64,000 nucleotides of DNA from Citrobacter sp. Marseille-Q6884. GTDB taxonomy: Bacteria; Pseudomonadota; Gammaproteobacteria; Enterobacterales; Enterobacteriaceae. Under the pieces are notes generated by a model. It worked only from the letters and a program-made list of their open reading frames with translations. It had not been told where the DNA came from and ran no database searches. The stretch is taken from contig NZ_CAMDRE010000001.1 in assembly GCF_945906775.1 (NCBI RefSeq), forward strand, positions 2,976,001 through 3,040,000, read 5' to 3'. The position numbers and the translations under genes are program-made. Shown piece after piece: positions 33,899-42,287 of this stretch. The first letter of the stretch is position 1; each line of letters begins with the position of its first letter.

Positions 33899-35307
33899 TG
33901 ACAGCCACAACCGACCTGAAGCAGCAGCGCAAAAGTGAAAACCTACAAACCAACATTACCGCGACGCAGGGACAAAGCCTGACACCAAATCAGGGAAGCG
34001 TTGTACCAAGCGTGATCCAGACTCAGAGTCTGATAGAGCAGGCTAGGGCGGCATATAACGGCATTCCCAACATCAACCCACCGAGCGAGGAAGAGATTCA
34101 GCATCAGATGTGGATGACGTCAGGGATTATGGGGTTGGTTGCCGCACTGGTAACGGGCAATGCTGCTGGTGGTATTGCAGCAGGGATGACTGCGGCACTT
34201 GCGGTGCACGACCATGGTTATGATCTCCGACAGCGTGGCGAGTACATCATGGAGTTGCATAGCAAGGGATTTAGCACCCCGGCAATTCTGAACTGGTACA
34301 AAACGGGCGATAACAAGGAGCTGGACAAAGAAGGCGAGCAAATGCAACGCCTCGCTGATTCCGAGCTTAATCGACAGGAGCGCGAAGAGGATCGCGATCA
34401 AAGAGCGGATTTCCATAAAGACCAGATGGAACAGGGGCGTTTAGCGAGAGAGCAGTCGGCGGTTTTCCATAATGACCAAATGAGGCACGAGGGAGTAATG
34501 GAAGGTATTGCGCTACAAAATGCACAAAGCGCCAGAATTGCAGCTATTGCGAAAATGGGTGAGCGTGCAGGTGCACAAACGGCGGCAACGGTGGGAACGC
34601 CAACGCTACAAAATGCCTCGTTTGATCCAGGTAAGGTAGCAGTTCCAGCAGAACTCACCGACCCGCAGGAACGGGCGGCATACATTGCCGCGGCGGGGCA
34701 GGCTTTTCACGGCGCAATGTTGAAAGGTGCGATACAGCAGATAGCCGCTGCTAAAAACCTTAGAACAAGCGAAAGTCAGCAAACGGGCATGTATGACAAG
34801 ATATTAGAGGCGGCGCAGAAAGTGTCTCACACCCCCGATAACAAAGCGGGTGATGAGCAGTTGCTTATGCAATTCCAGGTAGGTGAATCGCCTAATGTGT
34901 CACCGCGAACTACGCAGATTGAGCCGCTTATGAAGTCGCTTAGTACGGGGCGCATTGATGCGGCTGAAAACTGGATTAATAGACATACAGGGGGAGGGTT
35001 GACGGATTCAGAGCGAGAACAGGCAAGGGATTTAACAAGACAGAATGCGACAGCTCAGGCCGAAAGCCATATGCAGCATGTTAGGAACGTTGTCACAACG
35101 GGGGGATTTGATTTGAGTAACCCAGAGATTATGGGATCGCTGGTGGCTGCATTTCATGTTTCACCGGAAACAATAAAAGGGCTTGCGGATGGATCGCTGA
35201 CCCCAGAGACTGCCGCAAAACAGGCGGTTGACAAGGTTTCACCAGTAACTGTGGGGTTTGGTGATATCAAAAGTGGCGGAAACAAAAAACAAGAGGGTAG
35301 CTGGTAA
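33898..35307 (+). CDS. Putative DNA ejection protein with a hydrophobic segment
   Basis: 469 residues. A strongly hydrophobic stretch near residues 78-105 (SGIMGLVAALVTGNAAGGIA…) could cross a membrane. It is followed by an extremely charged helix (LNRQEREEDRDQRADFHKDQMEQGRLAREQ) and Ala-rich helices. Such a mixture is typical of podovirus ejection proteins that form a channel across the envelope. No enzymatic motif is evident. It overlaps both neighbours by one base. Confidence 0.5.
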   Translation: MTATTDLKQQRKSENLQTNITATQGQSLTPNQGSVVPSVIQTQSLIEQARAAYNGIPNINPPSEEEIQHQMWMTSGIMGLVAALVTGNAAGGIAAGMTAALAVHDHGYDLRQRGEYIMELHSKGFSTPAILNWYKTGDNKELDKEGEQMQRLADSELNRQEREEDRDQRADFHKDQMEQGRLAREQSAVFHNDQMRHEGVMEGIALQNAQSARIAAIAKMGERAGAQTAATVGTPTLQNASFDPGKVAVPAELTDPQERAAYIAAAGQAFHGAMLKGAIQQIAAAKNLRTSESQQTGMYDKILEAAQKVSHTPDNKAGDEQLLMQFQVGESPNVSPRTTQIEPLMKSLSTGRIDAAENWINRHTGGGLTDSEREQARDLTRQNATAQAESHMQHVRNVVTTGGFDLSNPEIMGSLVAAFHVSPETIKGLADGSLTPETAAKQAVDKVSPVTVGFGDIKSGGNKKQEGSW

Positions 35308-37040
35308 TGACCCGGAATGTGATCTTGCCAAATGGCTTTAAAATGACAAATGTGCCGGATGATGCCAGTCAGGAGGAAATTGCAAAGCATGCAGTGGAAA
35401 AGGGGTACGCCACACCAACGGATTTCGCGAATTATCCTGAAATCTATAAGGCGGTAGGTGGCAAGGGCGATGCGACGCAAGCGAAGATGGCAGCAAGCAT
35501 CAACGATTACGCGCATAGTGTACCAGTTGAATTGCAGCATGACGTTCGTGACGTGGCGGCGGGGTTTGTTGTACCGGGCGCACGAGGGTTGTCATGGGCG
35601 GCACGTGTGGGGGTTGACTCGGCGCTTAATGCAGCTACGGCAGGGGTGCAATCCGAGGCTGAAAACATCGTTGATGGAAAAAATAATGATGTAGCTACAA
35701 ACATGGCGACGGCAGCGGTTTTGCCTGGAGTTATCCATGCGGTAGGAAAGTTAGCCGCACCTGTATTAGAGCGATTTACACCGTCTGCAGTTCAATACCT
35801 AAAGGGGCGTTTGGGACATGTAGAGGAGCCAGAGGATATTGCAAACGCTGAAAAGTATGTTGATGAATCCCCGGTAACGGAGGTTAGCAGAGAGCAAGAG
35901 GCAGAAAAGGCGATAAAGGCGGAACAGAGTCAAACGGATCGTGTTGACGCGCTAACAGCTCAACAGGTGCAATGGTTGGATGAATATAACCAAAAAATAG
36001 CACATAGGCTGGTGGGCGTAGAGGCTGAGAGCTATGCGCTTAACGGGCTGAAAGAAACCGATACAGCAGAAAAGGGGATGACAGCTAAGCAGGCATTGCA
36101 GCAGTTCAGGGAGTTTACAGAAGACTACGAAAACCCACACCTGCCTTTTCCCGGGGATGAGCGACCTGAGCTATCTGGCTACGGTCAATTTGAACAAGTC
36201 ATGAGATCAAACCATGACCCGCTTAACGAGATGATCACCAAAATGGATTCAGGTGAAGAGGTGTCGGCACAGCAGTTTTACAACGCCCTTGCATCGTATA
36301 TCCATGGCACAAAATTTGATTTAGAGCGATTTCTTGAAACGTCACCACACGTCAATATCAAGCGACTACTTGAGGCGGTAAAAGATGCGCCAGACACCTT
36401 GCAATGGCTTGATGCTAAAGGGATATTAAACCCTGAAATGAGGCAGTATGTTTCAGCAAAGCAGGCGGCAGCACATCGAGCCGGGGTGTCTGATGCCTAC
36501 ACCGCAGCAATGGAAAGGCTGGATAAAGAATTGTCTAAAGAGAGAGCGCTTACATCAGCAGAATATCAGGAAGCTCGAGCGGCAGGCGAGCGTAATGTAC
36601 AGACAGCTTTAGACCATAAAATCAAACTGTTAGACAAGATGCAAAAAAACGTTCAGTCGGTTATGAATGACGCTAAAGGCATTAAAGCCAATGGAGTTAA
36701 ATGGTCTGATATGCCAGAAGATGAGCGGGCTATTTATTGGGCTATGACACACACGCATGACGCCGCTAAGCGGGGCGCAAAGGCCATGCGTCTTTATGAA
36801 CAGTTAGAGGCTATTCGCGCGTCATTGCCGGGGGTGAGGGCTGAGACAATGACTGATAAGGCGCTGGATAATACGGCAGCACAGGTGGGAGCTGGATTTA
36901 TGCTTGGTGGTCCGGTTGGGGCTATTGCTGCTCCAATTGGCAGGGCTGCAGCGCAAAAAGTGACGCGCTCAGTGGTGCGTCGCGTGGTTGGGAGGGCGCA
37001 AAGAGCAGAAATAGAGGCAGCAGCAAAGAAAATAAATTGA
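35307..37040 (+). CDS. Putative large internal virion/ejection protein
   Basis: 577 residues. The N-terminus (VILPNGFKMTNVPDDASQEEIAKHAVEKG) resembles a short beta-alpha unit often found at the start of large phage virion proteins. Next come an Ala/Gly-rich stretch, long helices (KAIKAEQSQTDRVDALTAQQVQWLDEYNQ) and a hydrophobic Gly/Ala patch near the C-terminus (VGAGFMLGGPVGAIAAPIG). No lysozyme or transglycosylase triad is recognised, although this position carries peptidoglycan-cleaving ejection proteins in some podoviruses. Confidence 0.5.
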   Translation: MTRNVILPNGFKMTNVPDDASQEEIAKHAVEKGYATPTDFANYPEIYKAVGGKGDATQAKMAASINDYAHSVPVELQHDVRDVAAGFVVPGARGLSWAARVGVDSALNAATAGVQSEAENIVDGKNNDVATNMATAAVLPGVIHAVGKLAAPVLERFTPSAVQYLKGRLGHVEEPEDIANAEKYVDESPVTEVSREQEAEKAIKAEQSQTDRVDALTAQQVQWLDEYNQKIAHRLVGVEAESYALNGLKETDTAEKGMTAKQALQQFREFTEDYENPHLPFPGDERPELSGYGQFEQVMRSNHDPLNEMITKMDSGEEVSAQQFYNALASYIHGTKFDLERFLETSPHVNIKRLLEAVKDAPDTLQWLDAKGILNPEMRQYVSAKQAAAHRAGVSDAYTAAMERLDKELSKERALTSAEYQEARAAGERNVQTALDHKIKLLDKMQKNVQSVMNDAKGIKANGVKWSDMPEDERAIYWAMTHTHDAAKRGAKAMRLYEQLEAIRASLPGVRAETMTDKALDNTAAQVGAGFMLGGPVGAIAAPIGRAAAQKVTRSVVRRVVGRAQRAEIEAAAKKIN

Positions 37041-37066
37041 CAACCAATAAAAACCAATGATCTAAT
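37037..37066 (+). promoter_or_regulatory. Candidate sigma70 promoter for the capsid gene
   Basis: A perfect -35 TTGACA (37037-37042) is followed after 18 bases by TCTAAT (37061-37066). It starts at the stop of the preceding virion gene and would give a leader of about 55 bases containing the 23-bp element, allowing the capsid gene to be transcribed apart from the packaging genes. Confidence 0.6.
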
Positions 37067-37087
37067 CACGTCGATTTATATCTAAAC

Positions 37088-37110
37088 CACACCCCGGCCA
37101 TGGAGCCACA
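37088..37110 (+). repeat. 23-bp element, copy 2 (before the capsid gene)
   Basis: Identical to 26906-26928. It lies 21 bases after the -10 box and immediately before the AAGGAGG ribosome site of the capsid gene. Confidence 0.85.
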
Positions 37111-37126
37111 AGGAGGCCTATATGAC

Positions 37127-38080
37127 ATGGCATTCCTATTTTCATACGAGCATGAAGGCGTAAAAGACGAGTTCGCTGAAACTGTCGCCAACATTGCCCC
37201 TCGTGATTTTATTTTCCAATCAATGATTGGGATGAAAAAAATCGACAACCGTCTACATAAATGGCAAATCGATTTTGATGAGCCAGCATCAGAGAACGCC
37301 TACAAAGAAGGCATGAAATGGTCAGAGGTTGACGGATCGGAAACCCCGACTATTGTGCTTGAAAACCATTGTCAGAAGATGGCTGTTGCCGTCGAAATGA
37401 CGTCTGAATCAATGCTCCAAGCATATTGGGCATCAGGTGACGTATATGACCGTGAAACAGAAAAAAAACTACGCAAGCTGAAGCGCGATCGCGAAGTGGC
37501 ATTTTTGACGAATGGGAAATACGTTCAGGCAGATGATAAAAACAATATCCCAGGGAAAACGGGCGGCTTTAAATCAATGGTGTCCTCTGAAGATGGCGGA
37601 ACCACTGTGATTGCTGACCCGCTGTCTGGGCAAAAAACCTACTTTACCTCCACCTCAACCACTCCAACAGAAGATGACATCATTACAGCTCTTGGCGCTC
37701 TTTGGGTAACAGGCGCACACCCTGAAGTGATCATGGTCAACAACACCATGGCTACAACTATTTCCGCAATGCAGGAAGAAGGTGGCGCTCGCCTGAAGGT
37801 GTTCGACGGTGAAGACGACAAAGGGATTAACTTTGAAGTAAACACCATCACCGATCCACTAGGCCAAACGGTAAAGGTTATCTACAACCGATATATGCCG
37901 TCCAATACGGTTTACATCTTCAACTCTCAGGACTGGCAGCGAGCTGTATTCCGCGCGCCGGATACAAAAGAAACCCCAGAAGATGGCGACTACAAAAAAA
38001 TCGTAGTTGTTTCAGATGAGTCGTTGGAGCACAGAAACCCGTGGTGTTCTGCGGTTATTGAGGGAAAGCCAACAGCGTAG
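37127..38080 (+). CDS. Major capsid protein, SU10/DUF5309 type
   Basis: 317 residues. The start (FSYEHEGVKDEFAETVANIA…) with PRDFIFQSMIG, KWQIDFDEPASENAYKEG and the later VNNTMATTISA… region fit the DUF5309/SU10 capsid family with an HK97 fold. I start at ATG 37127, ten bases after an excellent AAGGAGG; upstream in-frame ATGs fall before or in the ribosome site. The last codons GAG GGA AAG contain the heptamer G-GGA-AAG, twelve bases before the stop, so part of the product is expected to shift frame (see the extended product). Identification of the exact family is from memory of its pattern. Confidence 0.82.
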   Translation: MAFLFSYEHEGVKDEFAETVANIAPRDFIFQSMIGMKKIDNRLHKWQIDFDEPASENAYKEGMKWSEVDGSETPTIVLENHCQKMAVAVEMTSESMLQAYWASGDVYDRETEKKLRKLKRDREVAFLTNGKYVQADDKNNIPGKTGGFKSMVSSEDGGTTVIADPLSGQKTYFTSTSTTPTEDDIITALGALWVTGAHPEVIMVNNTMATTISAMQEEGGARLKVFDGEDDKGINFEVNTITDPLGQTVKVIYNRYMPSNTVYIFNSQDWQRAVFRAPDTKETPEDGDYKKIVVVSDESLEHRNPWCSAVIEGKPTA

Positions 38081-38382
38081 TTAATTCGGTCTCTGTGACT
38101 CCCGCGCAAGCAAGCTGGACGGCGGGAATGAGCCTTTCTGGGTTCATGTTTACCGCCACATGCAACGAGCCTGACGACGGGAGTTATAACTACGCTTGGG
38201 CGTGGCAGGCATCGCCAGGAGCCACGATTGACCCGACATCACAGGGAACAAATCACTGCAAATTTAGCAGCACAGCATCAATGACGGCGGGTAGCTACTT
38301 TCTTACCTGCGTTGTAACGGATAAGAGCGGCAACGTAGTACAGAACGCAAATCAGTCGTGCAAAGTGACCGTAACGGCTTAG
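37127..38382 (+). CDS. Predicted capsid-Ig fusion made by -1 ribosomal frameshift
   Basis: If ribosomes slip -1 on GGGAAAG (38062-38068), the reading continues GCC AAC AGC… to the stop at 38380-38382. That gives about 418 residues: 314 from the capsid protein plus 104 that include an Ig-like domain. The same heptamer drives the lambda gpG/gpGT shift. The added part (TCNEPDDGSYNYAWAWQAS, then YFLTCVVTDKSGN and KVTVTA) has the strand pattern and paired cysteines of an Ig-like fold. It has only a GTG at 38095 and no ribosome site, so independent translation is unlikely. Ig-like decorations on phage capsids are often made this way. Confidence 0.75.
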
Positions 38383-38390
38383 GGGAATAA

Positions 38391-38643
38391 ATGAAGGGTG
38401 GGATCACAATTATTGAATTAGCTGCTATCTGCTACGCAGGTGTTGCGGCACTTCGTGAGGCAACAGGGGGGGGGTGATCAACCCGATTTTGTGGATCTGG
38501 AACCTGACGCGCAAGGGGTGGTTATCGACTACATCACCCAGGCGCTAACCGGGCGACCAATCCCGCAAACCCCGGAGGGCAACGTTGTGAGAAAAATCAT
38601 GAATGTTGTCAGAGACGATAAGAAAACCCTCAAATACGCATAA
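38391..38643 (+). pseudogene. Small conserved-looking gene split by a nine-G run
   Basis: With AGGGG upstream, ATG 38391 opens a frame MKGGITIIELAAICYAGVAA that stops after 28 codons just past GGGGGGGGG (38466-38474). In the +1 frame the sequence continues without stop: DQPDFVDLEPDAQGVVIDYI… to 38643. With eight Gs the two parts join into one protein of about 83 residues. Either the run causes slippage on DNA or ribosome, or it is a sequencing or assembly error. The function is unknown; the N-terminal part is hydrophobic. Confidence 0.65.
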
Positions 38644-38654
38644 GGAATTTAACA

Positions 38655-38858
38655 ATGAAAGAATTACAGCCACATCAGCAGCGTGTTGTGTGTGAGTCAG
38701 AAGAACTGCAGGAAAAGATCACCAAGCTGGAAAATTTTGTATCTACCAATCCGGCATACCAAAAAATGCAGACAGATGATCGGGTTTTGCTGTCGGCACA
38801 GTTAGCGGCAATGACGGCGTATAACCGCATTCTGCAAGCTCGCATCATGAAATTCTGA
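38655..38858 (+). CDS. Small conserved phage protein
   Basis: 67 residues, helical (MKELQPHQQRVVCESEELQEKITKLENFV…QLAAMTAYNRILQARIMKF). The opening LQPHQQRVVxExxEL is familiar from small proteins in many temperate phages of enterobacteria, whose role is unknown. AAGGA precedes the ATG, and a strong terminator follows. Confidence 0.7.
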   Translation: MKELQPHQQRVVCESEELQEKITKLENFVSTNPAYQKMQTDDRVLLSAQLAAMTAYNRILQARIMKF

Positions 38859-38874
38859 TTCAGATATTAACCAC

Positions 38875-38899
38875 AAGGGCGGCGCTTGCCGCCTTTTTT
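38875..38899 (+). terminator. Terminator ending the capsid unit
   Basis: GGCGG-cgcttg-CCGCC followed by six Ts. It separates the capsid unit from the adaptor/tail genes; read-through or antitermination is needed unless the tail genes have their own promoter. Confidence 0.85.
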
Positions 38900-38910
38900 A
38901 CAGGTGAATT

Positions 38911-39519
38911 ATGAGCACCACATACAACGACCTGGTATCAAACATTAAATCATGGTCAGGCCGTACCGACAGCCAGACCATCAACGCAATTCCGCAATTT
39001 ATCGCCGCAGCTCAAACCAAGCTGGATGGCGAGCTGAAAATTAGCGCTATGAGTAAATCAGCAACCTATAACACCGACACCACCAGTGTTGATGTATCTG
39101 AGTTTATGACCATTGACAGCATTACCGTTGCTGGGTTGGTGGGAACCGCCACCACTTACGCGGATATCACTGCGCTGCGCGTGGCGCTGGCGAACCGTCC
39201 AGAGTTGGCGGGGTACGATTTTCACTACGCCACCAACGGCAACAGCATTGAGCTGGTAAGACCCGCACCGTTAACTATTACCGGCTATCAAAAACCCCCG
39301 CGCATTTCTCAAGGCGTTCAGACCAATGCCTACACCGACTCAGCAGAAAACGCGCTGCTCTGGTACAGCCTGGCGTATTGCGCGATGTTCTCACGCGATA
39401 GTGACGCCGCTAATTCATGGTCAGCAATGGCAGATAAAGAGGTTCAGGAGCTAAACGCTATCCGTGACCAATTCCAGAAAACCGGAACAGCAAAGGTAAA
39501 GCGCCGTGGATACTTCTAA
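38911..39519 (+). CDS. Head-tail adaptor (tail-completion) protein
   Basis: 202 residues. The beginning TYNDLVSNIKSWSGRTDSQTINAIPQFIAAAQTKLDGELK and the end NALLWYSLAYCAMFSRDSDAANSW… fit the podovirus adaptor proteins (P22 gp4 / T7 gp11-like) that form a ring under the portal. Typical features seen are paired helices at both ends with a beta-rich middle. It overlaps the next frame by 14 bases. Confidence 0.7.
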   Translation: MSTTYNDLVSNIKSWSGRTDSQTINAIPQFIAAAQTKLDGELKISAMSKSATYNTDTTSVDVSEFMTIDSITVAGLVGTATTYADITALRVALANRPELAGYDFHYATNGNSIELVRPAPLTITGYQKPPRISQGVQTNAYTDSAENALLWYSLAYCAMFSRDSDAANSWSAMADKEVQELNAIRDQFQKTGTAKVKRRGYF

Positions 39520-39754
39520 GCAGAAAGCACACCCCATTCTGTACGCACTGGCGTTTATTGGGTTTTCTGGCGTATGCACTATCGGTGCGTTCTGTGCCCG
39601 TGTGGGAGGCGCACAGGAACAGCTAACGCAGGTTGTAGCTACTCAGGCCAAAGAGGGCGACACGCTGGCTACTCTGGTGAAGTTTGAAGCGGTTGATCAA
39701 TACAAAATCGACACGTTGGAAAAGCACGTTGATCGCCTGGAGGATAAACGCTAA
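39506..39754 (+). CDS. Small membrane protein with periplasmic coiled coil
   Basis: 82 residues from a GTG. One membrane segment (ILYALAFIGFSGVCTIGAFCA) is followed by a helical, charged C-terminal part (VDQYKIDTLEKHVDRLEDKR). The layout is like that of an inner-membrane spanin (Rz) or a small holin, but no lysozyme or outer spanin is found nearby. The role is uncertain; it overlaps the adaptor gene and the knob gene. Confidence 0.5.
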   Translation: MDTSKQKAHPILYALAFIGFSGVCTIGAFCARVGGAQEQLTQVVATQAKEGDTLATLVKFEAVDQYKIDTLEKHVDRLEDKR

Positions 39755-40560
39755 TGCCTTTGGAAAATGCTACATACATAGACACCTTAGTGCCTGATTG
39801 GCCTACCGGACCATCAGACCCGGTAAACATTGGCGACGATAATCTAAGGATGATTAAAAAGGTGCTGCAAAACACCTTTCCCGGCACTAACGCCCCGATA
39901 ACTGGAACGCCGGAGCAAATCAACAACATCACTCTTAACACGCCGTGGATTGATAACAGTGCCACGGCTGGAGCGCTGAGCAATTTCAATCTAACCGACC
40001 CGAAAAAAGCAGATGGAACACTGGCGGCGGTGGCGGTGGCTACACCAACAATCGCCCAGGCTAACGCGAATACCAATCTCGCAATGAGCATTGCCCTGTT
40101 TTTTCAGATTCAATACCCGGCGGGGGCTGAATTCCGCAGCTACACAGACAGTCGCAACCCGGCTGATATTTTGGGATTTGGTACATGGGAGGCGGTAACA
40201 GGCTTAATTGCTGGTGTGGGGGCTGCAACTGATAGTCAGGGTTACATACAAAACTACTCGGCAGGCTATCAGGCCGGATACTGGCGCGTACAAAATTCAC
40301 AAATTGTAGCCAGTACGCTTAGTTTGACTATGGAGGCTTTGCCCCCGCACCAACACGATTATGACTTCATTCAAAACTCGGGATCGGGAATGCAGATCGA
40401 CGCAACCTATGATGCGTTTCAGAAAATTGAGCAGCAAACATCTAGTGTGTCAGCGGGTACGCCAGTAGGTACTGTCACAATCGGTGCTGGAACGGCTACG
40501 GACAGCACAGCATTCTTCAACCCGTATTACGGGTGCTATATCTGGAAGCGCACCGCATGA
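39754..40560 (+). CDS. Tail knob / receptor-binding type protein
   Basis: 268 residues. The N-terminal part DTLVPDWPTGPSDPVNIGDDNLRMIKK is common at the start of phage tail fibres. After a helical joint (ATPTIAQANANTNLAMSIALFFQI) the C-terminal half looks like a collar/knob domain, with LGFGTWEAVTGLIAGVGA, LPPHQHDYDF and the closing FFNPYYGCYIWKRTA. Such knobs sit at the tip of the short tail. It overlaps the next gene (ATGA). Confidence 0.65.
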   Translation: MPLENATYIDTLVPDWPTGPSDPVNIGDDNLRMIKKVLQNTFPGTNAPITGTPEQINNITLNTPWIDNSATAGALSNFNLTDPKKADGTLAAVAVATPTIAQANANTNLAMSIALFFQIQYPAGAEFRSYTDSRNPADILGFGTWEAVTGLIAGVGAATDSQGYIQNYSAGYQAGYWRVQNSQIVASTLSLTMEALPPHQHDYDFIQNSGSGMQIDATYDAFQKIEQQTSSVSAGTPVGTVTIGAGTATDSTAFFNPYYGCYIWKRTA

Positions 40561-42287
40561 CAAAACCGACAGTACAGCAATTGGGTGCTGTCGGGCTAAT
40601 GCTCGACGGCGACCCTACAATGTTGCCTGACCAGGCGTTTACTGATGTGCTTAACGTCCGGTTCAATGGGCGAGAAATTGAGAGTTACCAGGGGAACTAT
40701 CACGAACCATATTACACAACCCCTGCTGGCGAGGGGGAGTGGGGGGTGTGGGCGCAGCAAGTCATATCGGTGATTTTTGATGGCTTTAGCAATGGAGCGC
40801 GTCTTGTTTTTATGCTCACCAAAACATCAAGCGGAGATGCTGTAGTGTGGTCTGTGGTATCTCAAAACATGAATACACCAGACCTGAAAGGTTATTACCC
40901 GGATGCGATGACCAATTGGCCTATAGATAATCAATGGGCTACATACAAAGGGCAGATAAATAACTGTGTGTTTTTTGGTATGTCAGAACAGGCACCATTG
41001 GGTAAGGCTTACGACTGGACGGGGTTTGATTCATTGCCGGGATGGGGGGAGCAAACGGGAGGCGATCAGGTTGTTGTTACTCGGCGATGGTCTTGCAAGA
41101 AAGTGATTCCATTCGATAACCGGCTATTAATGCTAAATACGGTTGAGGAGTCTGCGGGTGGTGTTGATGTGCCATTGCCCAACCGGGTTCGCTGGTCTGG
41201 ATTTGCTCAGGAAAACGCATTTCCAATCAACTGGGATGATACGGCAGCAAACAGAACGCCAGAGGACTACGCCGCGGCTGTTATTGATGGATATGCGGGT
41301 TGGCAGGATATTGCCACGCAAAGCCAGATAATTGACGCTTGCGAGAATGGCGGAACTCTCTACGTGTACACCGAGCGCGAGACATTCAGCATGACACCGT
41401 CCGGTAACGACCAATCACCATTTATCACAAAAACAGTTTATTCAGATCTAGGATGTCTTGATCTCGGGTGCGTTGTTAACTGTCATGGTTACAACTATGT
41501 ATTCACCGGATCAGATGTTGTGCGTCATGACGCCGTTAGCTGGAAATCAATTGCGGATGGTTATGTCCGTGATTTTATATCAGATGCTGCTAATAACTCT
41601 GGAATGGGCAAGGTGCGCATGGTTGGTTATCCAGAGCTATCAGAGATATGGGTGATGATTCCAGGTGACCAGCAGGAAGCTGGGGATTACGCAAAGTCTA
41701 TCGCGCTAACCTACAACTACGTAAAAAATACATGGAGTAAAAAAACTCTACCTTACATCCTTGATGTGGAATTTGTACCTATTGCGCCTGATAGTTCGAC
41801 ATACCCGGTAATGTGGGACGACGACAACACTATGTGGGACGACGCTACTGAGGTGTGGGATTCCACTACGGCTAAAATCTCACAGGGTGTTTTGGTCGGT
41901 TCGTGTGCTGCTGGTGGTATTTATGTTTTGAATATCGGAAGTAGCGAATCACGCTGGGTATACAGCAATGGAGCATACGCTATGAAGGTGCAGCCATTGC
42001 AGGCGTATGTAGAGCGCCGGGGCTTAGACTTTAATACTGGTTATCGGAGCATGATTACCGAAACATACCTTAACGGCAGGGGAACCAATGATGTAACGCT
42101 TTACGTTGGCAGGGCTGATAATCCTGATGCGGGTTATACGTGGGATAACCAGACTATGAACCTAACAGGACAGCGCCGCGCAACATGGCGAGCGGAGGGG
42201 GAGAGCCACGGTTACCGCCTGGAGATTGCTGGACAGGGTTCCATTCCAGTGGGGATCACATTTAAGACAGTGAGCACCGGACAATGA
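40557..42287 (+). CDS. Tail nozzle / DNA stabilisation protein
   Basis: 576 residues from ATG 40557 (MTKPTVQQLG). It is rich in aromatic residues and beta strands with repeated W/Y motifs (VMWDDDNTMWDDATEVWDS, CDFGC-like LGCLDLGCVVNCHGYNYVFTG), as in the beta-propeller nozzle proteins of podoviruses (P22 gp10, T7 gp12 types). These hexamers extend the tail tube and plug the packaged DNA. Neighbours on both sides are tail genes with 4-base overlaps. Confidence 0.65.
   Translation: MTKPTVQQLGAVGLMLDGDPTMLPDQAFTDVLNVRFNGREIESYQGNYHEPYYTTPAGEGEWGVWAQQVISVIFDGFSNGARLVFMLTKTSSGDAVVWSVVSQNMNTPDLKGYYPDAMTNWPIDNQWATYKGQINNCVFFGMSEQAPLGKAYDWTGFDSLPGWGEQTGGDQVVVTRRWSCKKVIPFDNRLLMLNTVEESAGGVDVPLPNRVRWSGFAQENAFPINWDDTAANRTPEDYAAAVIDGYAGWQDIATQSQIIDACENGGTLYVYTERETFSMTPSGNDQSPFITKTVYSDLGCLDLGCVVNCHGYNYVFTGSDVVRHDAVSWKSIADGYVRDFISDAANNSGMGKVRMVGYPELSEIWVMIPGDQQEAGDYAKSIALTYNYVKNTWSKKTLPYILDVEFVPIAPDSSTYPVMWDDDNTMWDDATEVWDSTTAKISQGVLVGSCAAGGIYVLNIGSSESRWVYSNGAYAMKVQPLQAYVERRGLDFNTGYRSMITETYLNGRGTNDVTLYVGRADNPDAGYTWDNQTMNLTGQRRATWRAEGESHGYRLEIAGQGSIPVGITFKTVSTGQ

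Noticed and set aside
38095..38382. Independent gene for the Ig-like protein starting at GTG 38095
   Set aside because: There is no ribosome site, and the frame is open upstream to the slippery heptamer at the end of the capsid gene; a frameshift product explains it better.
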